From positions 1 through 64,000 of the forward strand of contig JAISSU010000002.1 in NCBI GenBank assembly GCA_031272985.1: a stretch of 64,000 nucleotides of DNA, given 5' to 3'. The translations under genes and the position numbers were made by a program. The DNA is from Lachnospiraceae bacterium. Lineage in GTDB: Bacteria; Bacillota; Clostridia; Lachnospirales; Lachnospiraceae. Under the pieces are notes generated by a model. The model did not search any database, was not told the origin of the DNA, and saw nothing but the letters and a program-made list of their open reading frames with translations. Shown one piece after another: positions 25,921 through 35,053 of the stretch; the first letter of the stretch is position 1, and each line of letters starts with the position of its first letter.

Positions 25921-27309
25921 ATGGGCAAAGATGATGATTTACAAAATGCCGGAACCGTTCCCGAAGATTTCGAAACAGATGTGGAATCGGGTGAATCCGG
26001 TGAAGTTAATGACTCTTCTGACTATCGTTTTATAGACGAGACTATTAAGGACGAAGGGGCGGGCAAAACTAAAAAGCAGGTAGGCAAAGCCATTATACTT
26101 GCCATTATTTTTGGGGCAGTAGCAAGCTTTGTTTTTTGCGTCACAAAGCCTTGGTATGAAAAGATGATGGCCAAAGAGGAGAATCCCGGAAGTGTCGTCA
26201 TTGATGAGACCAATCCGCCTGAGGATGAAGGAAAAAACGAGGGTGAAGATGAAACGGCGCAGGATAATAATGAAAATTCCGAGACCGAAATCTCCCCCGA
26301 TGATAATGCCGTAATTGAACAGCCGATAGTGCTGAATTTAGAAAACTATCGACAGATAAATCAGGCATTAAAGACAATCGCCCAAGAAGCGAATTTGAGT
26401 GTTGTCGAGATAACAGGTATTACCGGCGGCCGCGAGGAAAAAATGGCAGCCTACGACGAAATTAACAGTACTTCCGGCTTTATTGTAGCAGACAATGGGG
26501 TAGAAATCCTCGTTTTCGGAAAGACTGATATTTTAAAAGAGGCACAGTCAATCACGGTTACTTTTTCTGATTTTCGAACCTATCCCGCGACATTAAAGCG
26601 AGGCGACGGCGGGCTCGGATATGGAATTTACGCGATACTTAAAGCCGACCTTGCGGAATCTACGCTCAATCAAATACAGGTTGCAAAGCTTGGGAGTTCA
26701 AATGCCGCCACTAAAGGCGAGCCCGTGATTGCTCTCGGAAAGCCTTTCGGGTATGCGGGCGGTATAGGTTATGGGATACTTTCTTCGAGCCGCTTTGTGC
26801 TTGATAGCGCAGACGGGGGCCTTCGAATCTTGAGTACGGATATTGCCGCAAGTACCGATGGTACAGGGATTCTCGTTGATACGAGTGGCTATATAATAGG
26901 TGTGATTGACCAGAAAATTTCCACGCATAGCAGCATGAATTTAGTGACAGCTTATGGGATTACAGATTTAAAAGACAGGATTGAATTGCTTTCAAATGCC
27001 CGTGAAGTGCCATATGTAGGGATTTTCGGCATGGATGCTGCTACACTTAATTTAGATGCCGAAGGAATATCCTCGGGGGTATACGTTAAAAATGTGACGC
27101 CGGATTCTCCCGCGATGTCGGCCGGTATCCAGAACGGCGATTTCATTACCGAAATAGGCGGAGAGGAAATATCGAATTACGCAGGTTATCACGCTGCTTT
27201 GATGGAGAAAAAGGTGGGAGAAGAGGTTCATTTTGCCGGAAAGCGTTCAGGTACCGGCGGAGAATATGTTGACATTGATTTTGCCGTAGTTATTGGAAGC
27301 GTTGAATAA
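25921..27309 (+). CDS. HtrA-like PDZ protein lacking the catalytic triad
   Basis: Membrane-anchored, 462 residues. An acidic N-terminus is followed by a membrane helix (about 58-78: AIILAIIFGAVASFVFCV), an acidic linker, a trypsin-like domain (about 140-360) and a C-terminal PDZ domain (GIFGMDAATLNLDAEGISSGVYV onward, with VTPDSPAMSAGIQNGDFITEIGG). Where active HtrA has a His in NNHVV, this protein has ILVFGKTDIL; where active HtrA has GNSGG, it has DGTGI in TDIAASTDGTGILVD. So the fold is kept but the His and Ser are gone. A scaffold or signal-sensing role outside the membrane is likely. It has its own promoter and starts after GAGGAGC. Confidence 0.8.
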   Translation: MGKDDDLQNAGTVPEDFETDVESGESGEVNDSSDYRFIDETIKDEGAGKTKKQVGKAIILAIIFGAVASFVFCVTKPWYEKMMAKEENPGSVVIDETNPPEDEGKNEGEDETAQDNNENSETEISPDDNAVIEQPIVLNLENYRQINQALKTIAQEANLSVVEITGITGGREEKMAAYDEINSTSGFIVADNGVEILVFGKTDILKEAQSITVTFSDFRTYPATLKRGDGGLGYGIYAILKADLAESTLNQIQVAKLGSSNAATKGEPVIALGKPFGYAGGIGYGILSSSRFVLDSADGGLRILSTDIAASTDGTGILVDTSGYIIGVIDQKISTHSSMNLVTAYGITDLKDRIELLSNAREVPYVGIFGMDAATLNLDAEGISSGVYVKNVTPDSPAMSAGIQNGDFITEIGGEEISNYAGYHAALMEKKVGEEVHFAGKRSGTGGEYVDIDFAVVIGSVE

Positions 27310-27333
27310 ATTGTAACGGAAAGGAAATTGGCT

Positions 27334-28272
27334 ATGAGATATATCAATACCCTGCAGGCGGGGGAAACTATCAGAAATGTCTATCTTTGCAGGGGGAAGC
27401 GGTCCGCAGAGACAAAAACTAAAAAGCCTTACGACAGTTTGATACTTAGCGATAAAACAGGCTCATTGGATGGGAAAATCTGGGAGCCGGGGTCACCTGG
27501 GATCGAGGACTATAAAGAACAGGACTTCATTGAGGTCACCGGAGACGTAATCAATTACAATAATAATCTTCAGCTTAATATCCGCAAACTGCGCGTGGCA
27601 TCGAAAGAGGACTATGTGCTGGCGGATTATCTCAGTACCACAGATAAAAATCCTGATGAAATGTTCAATGAATTAATAGGTTTCATTGATCAGATTGAAA
27701 ACCCATATCTCAAGGCAGGGGTAGAGTTTTTCTTTCTTAAGGACGAAGCTTTTATAAAGAAATTCAAAGCTCACTCTGCGGCGAAAACCATGCACCACAG
27801 CTTTTCGGGAGGCTTATTAGAGCACACTCTCAGCATTATGCGACTTTGCGCATACATGACAAAGGCCTACCCGATACTTAATAAGGATTTGCTTTTTGCC
27901 TCGGCACTTTGCCATGATATTGGAAAAACGCGTGAGCTCTCGCCACTTCCCGAAAATGACTATACTGATGAAGGTCAATTGATAGGTCATATCGTAATCG
28001 GCATTGAAATGCTTGATGAAGCGATTAATTCAATTCCCGATTTTCCGCCAATACTTGCATATGAATGGAAACATTGTATCGTAGCGCATCACGGAGAGTT
28101 TGAATTTGGTTCGCCGAAAAAACCCGCCATTGTTGAGGCTATGGCTCTTCATTTGGCTGATGATATGGATGCAAAGATGCAGATGTTCAAAGAAATCCTT
28201 AAAGAAAAGCAAGGTGAGGATTGGTTAGGTTACAATAAAGCACTCGTGAGCAACATAAGACGAACGACTTAG
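27334..28272 (+). CDS. yhaM: YhaM-type 3'-5' exoribonuclease (OB fold plus HD domain)
   Basis: Degrades RNA (and single-stranded DNA in some members) from the 3' end. With ATG 27334 (AAGGA eight bases upstream; a TTG at 27328 is too close) it has 312 residues, the family length. An N-terminal OB-fold domain (SLDGKIWEPGSPGIEDYKEQDFIEV) is followed by an HD domain: HHSFSGGLLEHTLS, the HD pair in ALCHDIGKTREL, and IVAHHGEFEFGSPKKP. The last phrase is highly characteristic of YhaM. It is followed within 30 bases by the RlmD gene. Confidence 0.9.
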   Translation: MRYINTLQAGETIRNVYLCRGKRSAETKTKKPYDSLILSDKTGSLDGKIWEPGSPGIEDYKEQDFIEVTGDVINYNNNLQLNIRKLRVASKEDYVLADYLSTTDKNPDEMFNELIGFIDQIENPYLKAGVEFFFLKDEAFIKKFKAHSAAKTMHHSFSGGLLEHTLSIMRLCAYMTKAYPILNKDLLFASALCHDIGKTRELSPLPENDYTDEGQLIGHIVIGIEMLDEAINSIPDFPPILAYEWKHCIVAHHGEFEFGSPKKPAIVEAMALHLADDMDAKMQMFKEILKEKQGEDWLGYNKALVSNIRRTT

Positions 28273-28302
28273 ATTGATAGAATCGGGATATTATTAAAGA
28301 AG

Positions 28303-29703
28303 ATGGCTTTACAGAAAAACGATATTGTTGAATTGAAAATAAAGGATATCGGAGCTAACGGAGAAGGTATAGGAGGGGTAGACGACTATACCTTATTTGT
28401 TAAAGATGCTGTAATCGGAGATGAAATCGAAGCAATTGTCACAAAGATAAAGACGGGCTACGGCTACGGGCATTTAAAGAGAATAATAAAACCGGGGAAG
28501 TGGCGCATTAAGCCGGCATGCCCTGTCGCGAGGGTCTGCGGTGGTTGCCAGTTACAGGCGCTTTCTTATGATAAACAGCTAAAATATAAGGAAAACAAAG
28601 TAAAAAATGCTCTTATACGCATCGGAAAAGTTCCCGAAGACATCGTAAATAACACTTCTCTTGCGATAATAGGGATGGAAGGCAATGGATTTCGCTATCG
28701 CAATAAGGCTCAGTATCCTATTGGAACGGATAATAATAAGCCTGTTGCGGGATTTTACATGGGACATTCACATAATATCATCCCTTGCAATGACTGTCTG
28801 TTAGGCGAGGAAATCAACTCAAAGATTTTGAAAGATATACTTGGGTTTATGGAAAAATATAAAATCCCGGCTTATGATGAAAAAACAGGCAGAGGGATTG
28901 TGCGCCACGTTCTATTAAGGTGCGCGTTTGGTACCGGAGAGCGGATGGTATGCCTTATTGTCCGTGATTACAGCCCGGGTGTAAAATCAGCCGCAGGCGA
29001 ATTGATAAAATTATTACGTAGTATCGATGGTATAAAAAGCATCTGCTTAAATATTAATCCGGATAATACGAATGTTATTCTGGGAAAGAAAACAGTGGTT
29101 TTGTGGGGAAATAAAACAATAAAGGACAAATTGTGCAATCTTGAATTTGAGATTTCCGCCGAATCATTCTATCAGGTTAATTCGGCACAAACCGAAAAAC
29201 TCTACGCAAAGGTTAAAGAATTCGCTGATTTAAAAGGAAACGAGAGAATTTGGGATTTGTATTGCGGGATAGGCACAATAGGCTTGAGTCTTGCAAAAGA
29301 GGCAAAAGAAGTAATCGGTGTGGAATACGTACCCGAAGCAGTCGCCGACGCTCGTCGTAATGCCGCGAATAATTCAATTATTAACGCGGTGTTTTGCGAG
29401 GGAAAGGCAGAGGATATATTGCCGGCAAAGGCTGATGAATTCTTGAGAGAAACAATTCCCGAGGTAATAGTAATTGATCCCCCCAGAAAGGGCTGTGCGG
29501 AAAGTTTGCTTAAGGCAATCATTAATAGAAGACCCCAAAAAGTAATTTACGTGAGTTGCGATCCGGCTACGCTATCACGTGATATTGCCGTTTTGCGTCT
29601 CGGCGGTTACGAGCTTAATAAATGGCAGCCGGTGGACATGTTTCCACAGACGGTATCCGTTGAAACAGTCACTTGCCTTGTGCCAAAAGACACAGCTATT
29701 TAG
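28303..29703 (+). CDS. 23S rRNA (uracil-C5)-methyltransferase, RlmD/RlmCD type
   Basis: SAM-dependent methylation of uracil in 23S rRNA (U1939 and/or U747 in relatives). The 466 residues have an N-terminal TRAM domain (1-58), an iron-sulfur cysteine cluster CPVARVCGGCQLQ (about 72-84, with a further Cys later), a SAM-binding fold starting WDLYCGIGTIGLSLA, IDPPRKGC, and the catalytic Cys in YVSCDPATLSRD. The Firmicute homologue RlmCD modifies both positions, so the exact target is open. Confidence 0.92.
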   Translation: MALQKNDIVELKIKDIGANGEGIGGVDDYTLFVKDAVIGDEIEAIVTKIKTGYGYGHLKRIIKPGKWRIKPACPVARVCGGCQLQALSYDKQLKYKENKVKNALIRIGKVPEDIVNNTSLAIIGMEGNGFRYRNKAQYPIGTDNNKPVAGFYMGHSHNIIPCNDCLLGEEINSKILKDILGFMEKYKIPAYDEKTGRGIVRHVLLRCAFGTGERMVCLIVRDYSPGVKSAAGELIKLLRSIDGIKSICLNINPDNTNVILGKKTVVLWGNKTIKDKLCNLEFEISAESFYQVNSAQTEKLYAKVKEFADLKGNERIWDLYCGIGTIGLSLAKEAKEVIGVEYVPEAVADARRNAANNSIINAVFCEGKAEDILPAKADEFLRETIPEVIVIDPPRKGCAESLLKAIINRRPQKVIYVSCDPATLSRDIAVLRLGGYELNKWQPVDMFPQTVSVETVTCLVPKDTAI

Positions 29704-29735
29704 CCCGTGAAGTGGTAATTTTCAGCGTTTTAACA

Positions 29736-29764
29736 TTGGCAATTTATCGGTTTTAAGGTATACT
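29736..29764 (+). promoter_or_regulatory. Promoter before the flavin-binding protein gene
   Basis: TTGGCA (29736-29741) and TATACT (29759-29764) are separated by 17 bases. Confidence 0.6.
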
Positions 29765-29803
29765 GATATAGGTTTTTATTGTTTCAAAAACGGAGGTGGA
29801 ATA

Positions 29804-30196
29804 ATGCAAAGAGTCTGTGATTTTTTAAAGAAATGCGGAACATATTATTTAGCTACAGTAGAGGGAGATGCTCCGAGGGTGCGCCCCTTTGGCACTGCCG
29901 AGATTTTTGAAGGAAAGCTCTATATTCAAACAGGAAAAGTTAAAGATGTCTCAAAGCAAATTGCGGTTAATCCTAAAATCGAGATTTCTGCTTTTGACGG
30001 CACTACGTGGATCAGATTGGAAGCTCTCGCTGTGAATGATGACAGTATTGAAGCTAAGGAACACTTGCTTGAGGCTTATCCGAATCTGAAAAACATGTAT
30101 GATGCACATGATGATAATATTCAGGTGCTGTACTTAAAGGACGCTACGGCTAAATTTTATTCATTTAGCGGCGAGCCCGAGGTTATTAAGTTCTAA
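29804..30196 (+). CDS. Pyridoxamine 5'-phosphate oxidase-like flavin-binding protein
   Basis: A single split-barrel domain of 130 residues (RVCDFLKKCGTYYLATVEGDAPRVRPFG near the N-terminus, then KLYIQTGKVKDVSKQIAVNPKIEIS). Such small proteins bind FMN or F420-like cofactors and are common in gut Clostridia; true PdxH is longer and has extra substrate residues, so vitamin B6 synthesis is not claimed. ATG follows GGAGGTGG. Confidence 0.82.
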   Translation: MQRVCDFLKKCGTYYLATVEGDAPRVRPFGTAEIFEGKLYIQTGKVKDVSKQIAVNPKIEISAFDGTTWIRLEALAVNDDSIEAKEHLLEAYPNLKNMYDAHDDNIQVLYLKDATAKFYSFSGEPEVIKF

Positions 30197-30236
30197 AAAT
30201 TATATTATACTCTATTAACGAAAGGATGTACTTTTT

Positions 30237-31223
30237 ATGCTTCTTCTTACTCGAAGTGATATTGAAAAAATTTTTACCATGAAAGACGCAATCGAAGCCG
30301 ACAAACAGGCATTTTCACTATTTTCGCAAGGGAGGAGCGAAGTACCGATTCGGACTCAGATACCTGCGCCAAAGGCTAACGGAACCTTCTTATTTATGCC
30401 CTCTTATGTGCCGGATATGGACGTTGCTGCACTTAAGGTAGTAAATATCTTTCCGGGGAATATTGATAAAGGAATTCCGTCATCCCCGGCGCAGGTACTT
30501 TTAATTGACGGAAATACAGGTGTAGTCAGTGCCGTATTGGATGGGACATATGTTACGCAGCTGCGTACGGGTGCCGCTTCCGGTACGGCTTTTGATTTGC
30601 TCGCCACTCGGGAAGCGAAAATCGGAGCGCTAATCGGCACAGGCGGTCAGGCCGCCACTCAGCTGGAGGCCATGCTCGCGGTAAGGAATCTTTCCGAAGT
30701 GCGTGTATACGACTTAAATGCCGAGCGGACAAAGAATTTTGCTGAAAATATGAATGAAAAATTATCATCATATGGAGCAAAGATATATGCTGTAGCTTCA
30801 TCTGATGATGCCGTGGATAATGCAGACATGATTGTTACGGTAACGCCGTCTTCGAAACCTGTATTTGATGCCACAAAGGTTAAAAAAGGAGCGACACTTA
30901 GCTGCGTGGGCGCTTATCAGCATCATATGCAGGAAATGGACCCCGTCATCCTGACACGAGCTTCTAAGATATATTTCGACTCTAAAGAGGCAGTACTCTC
31001 GGAATCGGGCGATATTTTGATTCCATTGGAGGAAGGACTGATTACCGAAGATGATTTCACAGGAGATATCGGTGATCTGATACTCGGAAAAATAATCGGA
31101 AGAGAATCTGACGATGAAATAATCGTTTTTGAAACCGTAGGAATCGGGACGCAGGATTTAGTCACGGCAAAATACATATACGACAAGGCGATTGCGGCAG
31201 GCGCGGGATATACGTGGGAATAA
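30237..31223 (+). CDS. Ornithine cyclodeaminase / mu-crystallin family protein
   Basis: NAD(P)-binding enzyme family that includes ornithine cyclodeaminase, alanine dehydrogenase and ketimine reductase. The 328 residues show TRSDIEKIFTMKDAIEADKQAF, KVVNIFPGN, LDGTYVTQLRTGAASG (substrate loop with Arg), the cofactor motif ALIGTGGQAATQLEAM (about 129-144) and ADMIVTVTPSSKPVF. The RTGAASG motif is kept as in active members. No arginine or proline gene is adjacent, so the substrate is undecided. Confidence 0.88.
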   Translation: MLLLTRSDIEKIFTMKDAIEADKQAFSLFSQGRSEVPIRTQIPAPKANGTFLFMPSYVPDMDVAALKVVNIFPGNIDKGIPSSPAQVLLIDGNTGVVSAVLDGTYVTQLRTGAASGTAFDLLATREAKIGALIGTGGQAATQLEAMLAVRNLSEVRVYDLNAERTKNFAENMNEKLSSYGAKIYAVASSDDAVDNADMIVTVTPSSKPVFDATKVKKGATLSCVGAYQHHMQEMDPVILTRASKIYFDSKEAVLSESGDILIPLEEGLITEDDFTGDIGDLILGKIIGRESDDEIIVFETVGIGTQDLVTAKYIYDKAIAAGAGYTWE

Positions 31224-31323
31224 CCGACACAAAACGCCTTCCAGTGACCTGAAGGTCCTCGACAAAATCATATGCGTCACGGGCAACGTAACCCACCCGT
31301 AAATTAGGCAGAAAGGAATACAC

Positions 31324-32031
31324 ATGACGAATATTGTTGAATATTTACAAAACAATACCTACCCCGGCCGCGGAATCCTTATCGGGAAATCCCCCGCCGG
31401 CAATAAGGCATTTTTCGCCTATTTTATTATGGGCAGAAGCGAGAACAGCCGTAATCGAATTTTCGTCGCAGACGGCGAGGGCATTAGGACTAAGGCTTTT
31501 GATCCTTCTAAACTCACAGATCCTTCTCTTATCATTTATGCTCCGGTACGGGTCCTCGGAAATAAGACTATAGTCACTAACGGCGACCAAACGGATACCA
31601 TTTACGAGGGGATGGATAAACAGCTTACGTTTGAGCAAGCGCTTAGAAGCCGCGAATTTGAGCCTGATAAGCCCAATTACACTCCACGTATTTCCGGTAT
31701 TCTGCATGTCGATAATGGCGCGTTTAATTATGCGATATCTATTCTGAAAACTGCCGAGGGGAATTCCGAATCATGCAGAAGATTCACCTTTGCTTATGAA
31801 AATCCGATTGGCGGCGAAGGGCATTTTATTTCGACTTATTTATCGGATGGCGACCCTCTGCCTTCTTTTAGCGGAGAGCCGATTTCGGTGGCAATACCCG
31901 AGGATTTGAGCACATTCGGAGATGAAATTTGGGAGAGCCTTAATCCGGATAATAAAGTGTCGTTATTTGTTCGCGAAATTAATCTGACAGATGGCACATA
32001 TACTTCAAAAATATATAATAAAAATAAGTAG
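31324..32031 (+). CDS. purO: IMP cyclohydrolase, PurO-like
   Basis: Predicted to close FAICAR to IMP, the last step of purine synthesis, a reaction done in most bacteria by the N-terminal domain of PurH. The 235 residues begin NNTYPGRGILIGKSPAGNKAFFAYFIMGRSENSRNR (ends NTYPGRGI and SENSRNR), characteristic of the IMP cyclohydrolase-like family first known from archaea. It sits 26 bases before a free-standing AICAR formyltransferase gene, so together they replace bifunctional PurH. Confidence 0.9.
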   Translation: MTNIVEYLQNNTYPGRGILIGKSPAGNKAFFAYFIMGRSENSRNRIFVADGEGIRTKAFDPSKLTDPSLIIYAPVRVLGNKTIVTNGDQTDTIYEGMDKQLTFEQALRSREFEPDKPNYTPRISGILHVDNGAFNYAISILKTAEGNSESCRRFTFAYENPIGGEGHFISTYLSDGDPLPSFSGEPISVAIPEDLSTFGDEIWESLNPDNKVSLFVREINLTDGTYTSKIYNKNK

Positions 32032-32057
32032 CAGATTATAACGAAGGAGTTTTCATC

Positions 32058-33236
32058 ATGAAAGAGCTTCAATTAAAATATGGTTGCAATCCTAATCAAA
32101 AGCCATCCCGCATTTACTTAAATTCCGGTGATGAACTGCCCATTGATGTGCTAAATGGAAGACCCGGATATATTAATTTCATGGATGCGCTAAACGGCTG
32201 GCAATTAGTAAGTGAGTTAAAGCGTGCGACTCATCTTCCTGCGGCGACTTCCTTTAAACACGTTTCGCCCGCGGGTGCTGCTATCGGTCTTCCTTTGACA
32301 GATAAGCTCGCAAAAATATACTGGACGGATGACCATGAGAGCTTAACCCCGCTTGCCGCAGCCTACGCCAGAGCAAGGGGGGCAGACAGGATGTCTTCCT
32401 TCGGTGATTTCATTGCGCTTTCCGATGTGTGCGATGTCCCTACGGCGAGACTCATTCAAAAAGAGGTCTCAGATGGTGTGATTGCTCCCGGATACGAACC
32501 TGAAGCTCTTGAAATTCTGAAATCCAAAAAGAAGGGCGCATATAATGTGATACAAATTGACCCTTCCTATGTGCCTGAACCCTTGGAGCATAAGGAAATC
32601 TTCGGCATTGTTTTCGAGCAGGGGCGCAATGAGCTAAATATCGCAGAGGACTTCTTTGACAATATCGTCACCAAAGAAAAGGCTTTACCTGATGAAGCCA
32701 AACGCGATTTGGCTATTTCAATGATTACTCTTAAATACACCCAATCCAATTCCGTCTGCTATGTAAAAGACGGGCAGGCAATAGGTATCGGCGCGGGGCA
32801 GCAGTCACGTATTCATTGTACGAGACTCGCCGGAAATAAAGCAGATAATTGGTGGTTGCGTCAGCATGAGAAAGTCTTAAACCTTCCCTTCATTTCGGGG
32901 ATAGGAAGGGCTGACCGTGACAATGCGATTGACAATTACATCGGTGAAGATTATAAAGATGTCTTAAATGACGGAGCGTGGGAGCGAATTTTCACAGAAA
33001 AACCTCAAATCTTTACCTGTGAAGAGAAGCGTGAATGGCTTAATCAATTAAGCGGTGTCTCTCTTGGATCCGACGCGTTCTTTCCGTTTGGGGATAATAT
33101 TGAGCGCGCTCATCGAAGCGGGGTCTCATACATCGCAGAGCCCGGAGGTTCTGTCCGCGATGACGCGGTTATAAAGACATGCGATAAATACGGAATAGTC
33201 ATGGCATTTACGGGTATCAGATTGTTCCATCATTAA
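32058..33236 (+). CDS. purH: Free-standing AICAR formyltransferase (PurH C-terminal type)
   Basis: Transfers a formyl group from 10-formyl-THF to AICAR, giving FAICAR. The 392 residues start LKYGCNPNQKPS and carry SFKHVSPAGAA with the catalytic Lys-His (about 66-76), YTQSNSVCYVKDGQ, GAGQQSRIHCTRLAG and GSDAFFPFGDNIERA, all hallmarks of the transformylase domain. The MGS-like cyclohydrolase domain of full PurH is missing, which agrees with the PurO-like gene just upstream. Confidence 0.94.
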   Translation: MKELQLKYGCNPNQKPSRIYLNSGDELPIDVLNGRPGYINFMDALNGWQLVSELKRATHLPAATSFKHVSPAGAAIGLPLTDKLAKIYWTDDHESLTPLAAAYARARGADRMSSFGDFIALSDVCDVPTARLIQKEVSDGVIAPGYEPEALEILKSKKKGAYNVIQIDPSYVPEPLEHKEIFGIVFEQGRNELNIAEDFFDNIVTKEKALPDEAKRDLAISMITLKYTQSNSVCYVKDGQAIGIGAGQQSRIHCTRLAGNKADNWWLRQHEKVLNLPFISGIGRADRDNAIDNYIGEDYKDVLNDGAWERIFTEKPQIFTCEEKREWLNQLSGVSLGSDAFFPFGDNIERAHRSGVSYIAEPGGSVRDDAVIKTCDKYGIVMAFTGIRLFHH

Positions 33237-33269
33237 AATTAAACTTAATTACAAGGAGAATCATATTAA

Positions 33270-34616
33270 ATGGGCAAGTATTTCGGTACGGACGGTTTTC
33301 GAGGCGAAGCCAATGAAAAACTGACTGTTGAGCACGCATTTAAGGTCGGAAGGTTTTTAGGCTGGTATTTTGGGCAGAATCATCAGGCTAAGGTGACTAT
33401 AGGAAAAGATACACGCCGCTCCAGCTATATGTTCGAATACGCGTTAGCGGCAGGATTGACATCCTCGGGAGCGGATGCGTTTTTGCTGCATGTAACCACT
33501 ACTCCATCGGTTTCATATGTTGTGCGTACAGATGGTTTTGATTGCGGAATAATGATCTCAGCGAGTCACAATCCATATTATGACAATGGATTAAAGTTAA
33601 TAAATAAAAACGGACATAAGATGGAAACAGAAGTGGAGGCTTTAATCGAAGACTATTTAGATGGAAAAACTCCCGATCTCCCCTATGCAAAACGTGAAAA
33701 TATCGGCCGGACAGTCGATTATGTGGCAGGTAGAAATCGTTATACCGGTTATCTGATTTCACTTGCGACCCGTTCGTTTGAAGGAAAACGAATAGGACTG
33801 GACTGTTCAAACGGCAGTTCATTTACCTTAGCAAAAAGTGTGTTTGATGCCTTGGGCGCAAAGACTTATGTAATCAATAATTCACCCGACGGTATGAATA
33901 TTAATGAAAACAGCGGCTCGACACATATAGAGATTCTGCAAAATTTCGTACGGGAAAAAGGATTGGATGTTGGTTTTGCCTATGACGGAGACGCCGATAG
34001 ATGCTTTGCGGTTGATGAAAATGCCGACGTTTTGGATGGAGATTTGATTCTCTTTGTCTGCGGGAATTACCTGAAAGAAAGCGGGAGACTGAATTCTGAT
34101 ACGGTAGTGACGACAATTATGTCTAATCTTGGACTTTATAAGGCTTTTGACCGTGCGGGAATTAAATACGAAAAGACTAATGTCGGGGATAAATACGTAA
34201 ATGAATGCATGGTTAAAAACAATTACTCGCTGGGCGGGGAACAATCGGGGCATATAATATTCGGAAAACACGCCACGACCGGAGATGGTATTCTTACCTC
34301 TTTGATGATAATGGAAGCCATGCTTGAGAAAAAGCAGAGTCTGGCAAAGCTCCACGAGGAGGTAAAAATTTACCCGCAAGTGCTAAAAAATGTCAGAGTT
34401 ACAGATAAAAAAGCCGCCATGGAAAATCAGAAAGTAGCCTCTGCCATAGAAGATGCGGCTTCTAAACTCGGAGATGACGGAAGGATTCTGGTACGAGAAA
34501 GCGGAACTGAGCCGGTCGTTAGAGTAATGGTCGAAGCTTCCACAAATGAGATTTGTAATTCATATGTTGAGGGAGTTGTAAATGTCATGAGAAAAGAGGG
34601 TTTAATCAGTGAATAG
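33270..34616 (+). CDS. glmM: Phosphoglucosamine mutase
   Basis: Converts glucosamine 6-phosphate to glucosamine 1-phosphate for cell-wall UDP-GlcNAc. The 448-residue length is typical. Motifs in order: GKYFGTDGFRGEAN at the N-terminus, the phosphoserine loop ISASHNPYYDNGLK (about 98-111), the metal loop DGDADRCF (about 237-244), GGEQSGH (sugar binding) and the phosphate-binding RESGTEPVVRVMVE near the C-terminus. AAGGAG lies upstream of ATG. Confidence 0.95.
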   Translation: MGKYFGTDGFRGEANEKLTVEHAFKVGRFLGWYFGQNHQAKVTIGKDTRRSSYMFEYALAAGLTSSGADAFLLHVTTTPSVSYVVRTDGFDCGIMISASHNPYYDNGLKLINKNGHKMETEVEALIEDYLDGKTPDLPYAKRENIGRTVDYVAGRNRYTGYLISLATRSFEGKRIGLDCSNGSSFTLAKSVFDALGAKTYVINNSPDGMNINENSGSTHIEILQNFVREKGLDVGFAYDGDADRCFAVDENADVLDGDLILFVCGNYLKESGRLNSDTVVTTIMSNLGLYKAFDRAGIKYEKTNVGDKYVNECMVKNNYSLGGEQSGHIIFGKHATTGDGILTSLMIMEAMLEKKQSLAKLHEEVKIYPQVLKNVRVTDKKAAMENQKVASAIEDAASKLGDDGRILVRESGTEPVVRVMVEASTNEICNSYVEGVVNVMRKEGLISE

Positions 34617-35053
34617 ACGGCGTTACGGCGAGTATGTATGGTTAATAAGCTGATAAAAATTCGGTAAAATAGTTAAATTTTACATTATTATTTTGGTTAA
34701 TTTTTACAAATTTTTTAAATTTTTCATTTTCTTTAAAATACTTGATTGACAAGACAATAAAGCAGATATAGGATTTTAATATACTCTCTTATTTTTATAA
34801 ACTATAGAGAGTGATCCAAGGGGGAATTATTACTCGCCTAAACTGAATATTACGCATATGACCGCTGTTTTGACGGCATGCCTGAACCTTAGTCTATTGC
34901 CCTGTAGCCGTAGAGCTTTGAGTTTTGCATACTTGCCGCCGCTCTTTTATTTTAACAGTTGCGTATCAGTTTGGTTTTAGGGTAATATAGCGGTTTATGA
35001 CCTTTAGACCGCGCAAATTTTAAGTGTGAACGTAAACATTTGGAGGTGGCAAG
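34617..35053 (+). other. Non-coding stretch between glmM and a truncated LacI gene
   Basis: 437 bases without a convincing gene. The first 200 are very AT-rich. From about 34800 the base composition rises and short complementary pieces appear: ATAGAGAG near 34804 against GCTCTTTTAT near 34942, and CCGC/GCGG-type pairs between. AGAGC (about 34913) and GCTCT (about 34940) with TTTTATTTT after it resemble a weak terminator. A structured leader or small RNA is possible, but I cannot assign a family. Confidence 0.3.
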
